Shown here piece by piece: positions 21,495-23,227 of a stretch of 23,227 bases of DNA. The stretch's first letter is position 1; every line of letters begins with the position of its first letter. The notes beneath the pieces are model-generated. The model did no database searches and was not told the origin of the DNA. It worked only from the letters and a program-made list of their open reading frames with translations. Origin of the DNA: VBAS01 sp964444975 (GTDB taxonomy: Bacteria; Bacteroidota; Bacteroidia; Chitinophagales; Chitinophagaceae); NCBI GenBank assembly GCA_964444975.1, contig CAYUJD010000061.1, positions 1-23,227 of the forward strand. The letters are read 5' to 3'. The translations under genes were made by a program, and so were the position numbers.

Positions 21495-22502
21495 TTATTG
21501 TAAAAGATGTTTGTTTTCTTTCATGGCCCGGTGAAAATCCTTCACGGTTTCTTCCAGCGGTAATGAGCTGCGCCCTCCGGACGCATTGAAATGCCCGCCG
21601 CCTTCGAAATATTTTCTTGCAAAATCATTGCAGTCAAAATCGCCTTTGCTGCGGAAGCTCCACTTACGTTCCTCATCCCTGTCAATCACGATAGCCACCA
21701 GCTTAATGCCACTGATGCTTTGCGGGTAATTAACAAGGCCCTCGGTGTCACCGGTTCTGATTCCATATTTTAAAAGGTCGGCTTTCGGGATGGTAAGCAG
21801 CACCGTATTATATTCGTAAAAAACCTGCATGCGGTTGAGCAATACATGACCGATGAAGCGCATCCTGTTTTCAAGAAAATTATCAAACAGCTCATTGTGC
21901 ACATGCATGTGCTCCAGCCCCCGCTGCTTCAGGTCGGCTACCAGCCGGTGCACATCGGCCGTGGTGGATGAAAAACGGAATGAACCCGTATCGGCTACCA
22001 CACCGGCATAAAGGCATTCTATGATTTCCGGGGTGATTTTATCGCTGTGACCGGAAGCATAAATGAAATCGTACACCAGCTCGCTGGTGCTCGATTTTTC
22101 AGCCTGGCTGATGCCGTAATCAAAACTGTTCTCATCCGGTTGCTGGTGATGGTCTATCAGAATCTTTGTGCAGCCAAGCTGATTCATTTTTGCCGTCATG
22201 TTTTTTGTACGGTAAATGGCATTAAAGTCGAGACAAAAAATCCATTCTGCTTCATCCAGTATTTTTTCTGCTTTTTCTTTCAACATATCATAATCTATCA
22301 CTTCGCTGCAGCCGGGCATCCAGTTGAGCCAGGCTGCCCAGTTGGTGGGTGAAATAACAGTTACTTTATGCCCAAGCTTTCTCAGAAAATGCATCATGGC
22401 CAAGGAGGCGCCCATTGCATCGGCATCGGGTTTCTGATGCGGAACTATCGCCACCCTTTTTGCCACGGTAAGCTGTGGAAATATTTCTGCTATGGGTTTC
22501 AT
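21495..22502 (-). CDS. nrnA: DHH-family phosphoesterase (NrnA-like)
   Basis: DHH/DHHA1 phosphoesterase, 335 aa, of the type acting on nanoRNA (oligoribonuclease) and 3'-phosphoadenosine 5'-phosphate. Metal-binding motifs: HQKPDADAMG (22-31) with His22, Asp26 and Asp28; LDFN (91-94) with Asp92; the DHH signature at 117-119; and ADTGSFRF (170-177) with Asp171. The DHHA1 substrate-binding loop is GGGHFNASGG (301-310). All metal ligands are present. It is the first gene of the operon with the FKBP lipoprotein and is divergent from ndk, an arrangement seen often in Bacteroidota (recollection). A near-match -7 box (TATCTTCG, 22519-22512 on the minus strand) would give a very short leader. Confidence 0.93.
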   Translation of the reverse strand: MKPIAEIFPQLTVAKRVAIVPHQKPDADAMGASLAMMHFLRKLGHKVTVISPTNWAAWLNWMPGCSEVIDYDMLKEKAEKILDEAEWIFCLDFNAIYRTKNMTAKMNQLGCTKILIDHHQQPDENSFDYGISQAEKSSTSELVYDFIYASGHSDKITPEIIECLYAGVVADTGSFRFSSTTADVHRLVADLKQRGLEHMHVHNELFDNFLENRMRFIGHVLLNRMQVFYEYNTVLLTIPKADLLKYGIRTGDTEGLVNYPQSISGIKLVAIVIDRDEERKWSFRSKGDFDCNDFARKYFEGGGHFNASGGRSSLPLEETVKDFHRAMKENKHLLQ

Positions 22503-22635
22503 AAGCGGCTGCGAAGATAAGTGTTTGCCGTTTATTGTTTTGGTTTATGGATTTTCTACTATCTGAATGAAGAGGGCCGGTAAATCCATTACTTGGCAGC
22601 AAAGCATTTTCAAAAACAAACCCGAAACTTTCCCT

Positions 22636-22643
22636 TAGCTTTG
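22636..22643 (+). promoter_or_regulatory. candidate -7 box for ndk
   Basis: TAGCTTTG, a perfect TAnnTTTG match, lies 22 bases upstream of the ATG at 22666, with transcription expected near 22648 and a leader of about 18 bases. A T-rich stretch (TTTTC, 22607-22611) is the only -33 candidate. Confidence 0.45.
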
Positions 22644-22665
22644 CGCCGCAAAAAACAAACGCATT

Positions 22666-23082
22666 ATGAGCAACCGTACATTGACAATGATTAAACCCGA
22701 TGCCATGAAGAAAGGATATGCAGGCGCCATCCTGGATATGATAATTAAAGACGGGTTTCGCATCACGGCCCTGAAACTAACCAGGCTGACACCCGAAAAG
22801 GCTGCTGAATTTTATGCCGTACACAAAGAAAGACCTTTTTATGGCGAGCTGGTGGAGTATATGAGCAGCGGCCCTATAATTGCGGCCATCCTGGAAAAAG
22901 AAAATGCAGTGGCCGGATTCCGCAGGCTGATTGGCGCCACTGACCCTGCCAAAGCCGATGAAGGCACCATCCGTAAAAAATATGCCGCATCCATAGCTGA
23001 AAATGCCGTGCACGGCAGCGACAGCGATGAGAATGCAAAAATGGAAAGCGATTTCTTTTTTTCTGCACTGGAACGATATTGA
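22666..23082 (+). CDS. ndk: nucleoside diphosphate kinase
   Basis: Transfers the gamma phosphate from ATP to NDPs by a phosphohistidine ping-pong mechanism, balancing NTP and dNTP pools. 138 aa, the usual bacterial length. Lys10 in TMIKPDA, Tyr50 and the HKERPFYGELVEYMSSGP stretch (53-70), Arg86, Thr92, Arg103 and Asn113 are the nucleotide- and phosphate-binding residues. The phosphorylated histidine is His116 in NAVHGSDS. The protein is complete. It is divergent from nrnA, with a perfect -7 box upstream and a hairpin plus T-run after the stop. Confidence 0.97.
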   Translation: MSNRTLTMIKPDAMKKGYAGAILDMIIKDGFRITALKLTRLTPEKAAEFYAVHKERPFYGELVEYMSSGPIIAAILEKENAVAGFRRLIGATDPAKADEGTIRKKYAASIAENAVHGSDSDENAKMESDFFFSALERY

Positions 23083-23098
23083 AGAATCCTCACTTTGA

Positions 23099-23137
23099 CC
23101 TGCCCTGCATCATCATACGGCAGGACTTTTTTATTTT
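23099..23137 (+). terminator. probable terminator of ndk
   Basis: 6-bp stem CCTGCC (23099-23104) with GGCAGG (23119-23124), 14-base loop, then AC and TTTTTTATTTT, starting 16 bases after the ndk stop. The remaining bases to 23227 show no gene. Confidence 0.55.
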
Positions 23138-23227
23138 AATAAAGGAATCATTTCTTTAAATAATACACCGGTAATATATTATAAGCTATCTCAAAAGTCA
23201 CTTTAACCCCAATTAACCACTGATTAC

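Overview
The window looks like an ordinary chromosomal segment of a Bacteroidota bacterium, probably near Chitinophagaceae/Sphingobacteriia. The grounds are the protein families (a BT_3928-type DoxX/thioredoxin-like fusion, the recF-dciA and ndk / nrnA-FKBP neighbourhoods), lipoproteins with short lipoboxes, starts without Shine-Dalgarno sequences, several TAnnTTTG -7 boxes of the Bacteroidota sigma factor, and moderate GC. I assign 22 protein genes and see no rRNA, tRNA, insertion sequence, prophage, CRISPR array or defence island.

Layout: a small unknown protein, a secreted TPR protein and gyrA lie on the minus strand (41-4327). A divergent membrane protein with a GYF_2-like head follows (4669-5946). 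A saccharopine dehydrogenase-family gene overlaps a cupin gene (6068-7926) and faces a sirtuin lacking zinc ligands (7982-8680). Next on the minus strand are a membrane-anchored protein built of about ten 23-residue repeats (8745-9575), a VWA/DUF3520 lipoprotein, a small lipocalin-like protein, an EVE-domain protein and a solitary LutA-like CCG-domain protein (to 13337). ribH, a TPR membrane protein and pdhA (13441-15777) run away from recF and dciA (15987-17498), which end tail-to-tail on a CBS-domain gene. A DoxX/thioredoxin-like membrane protein is divergent from folP. The nrnA-FKBP pair (20451-22502) is divergent from ndk (22666-23082).

Functionally this is housekeeping: DNA topology, repair and replication (gyrA, recF, dciA), riboflavin and folate synthesis (ribH, folP), pyruvate oxidation (pdhA), nucleotide and RNA turnover (ndk, nrnA), NAD-dependent deacylation, and envelope proteins.

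The most unusual signal is not a gene. Many intergenic gaps hold degenerate tandem arrays with a strict 7-base period (best at 19409-19499, 15893-15976 and 7914-7997), and others have an 8-base period. The arrays touch starts and stops, form the last codons of some genes, and one lies inside the saccharopine dehydrogenase gene. Separate arrays share related units, which points to one dispersed repeat family. I found no convincing new multi-gene system. Several candidate promoters, terminators and a possible small RNA are reported at low confidence.
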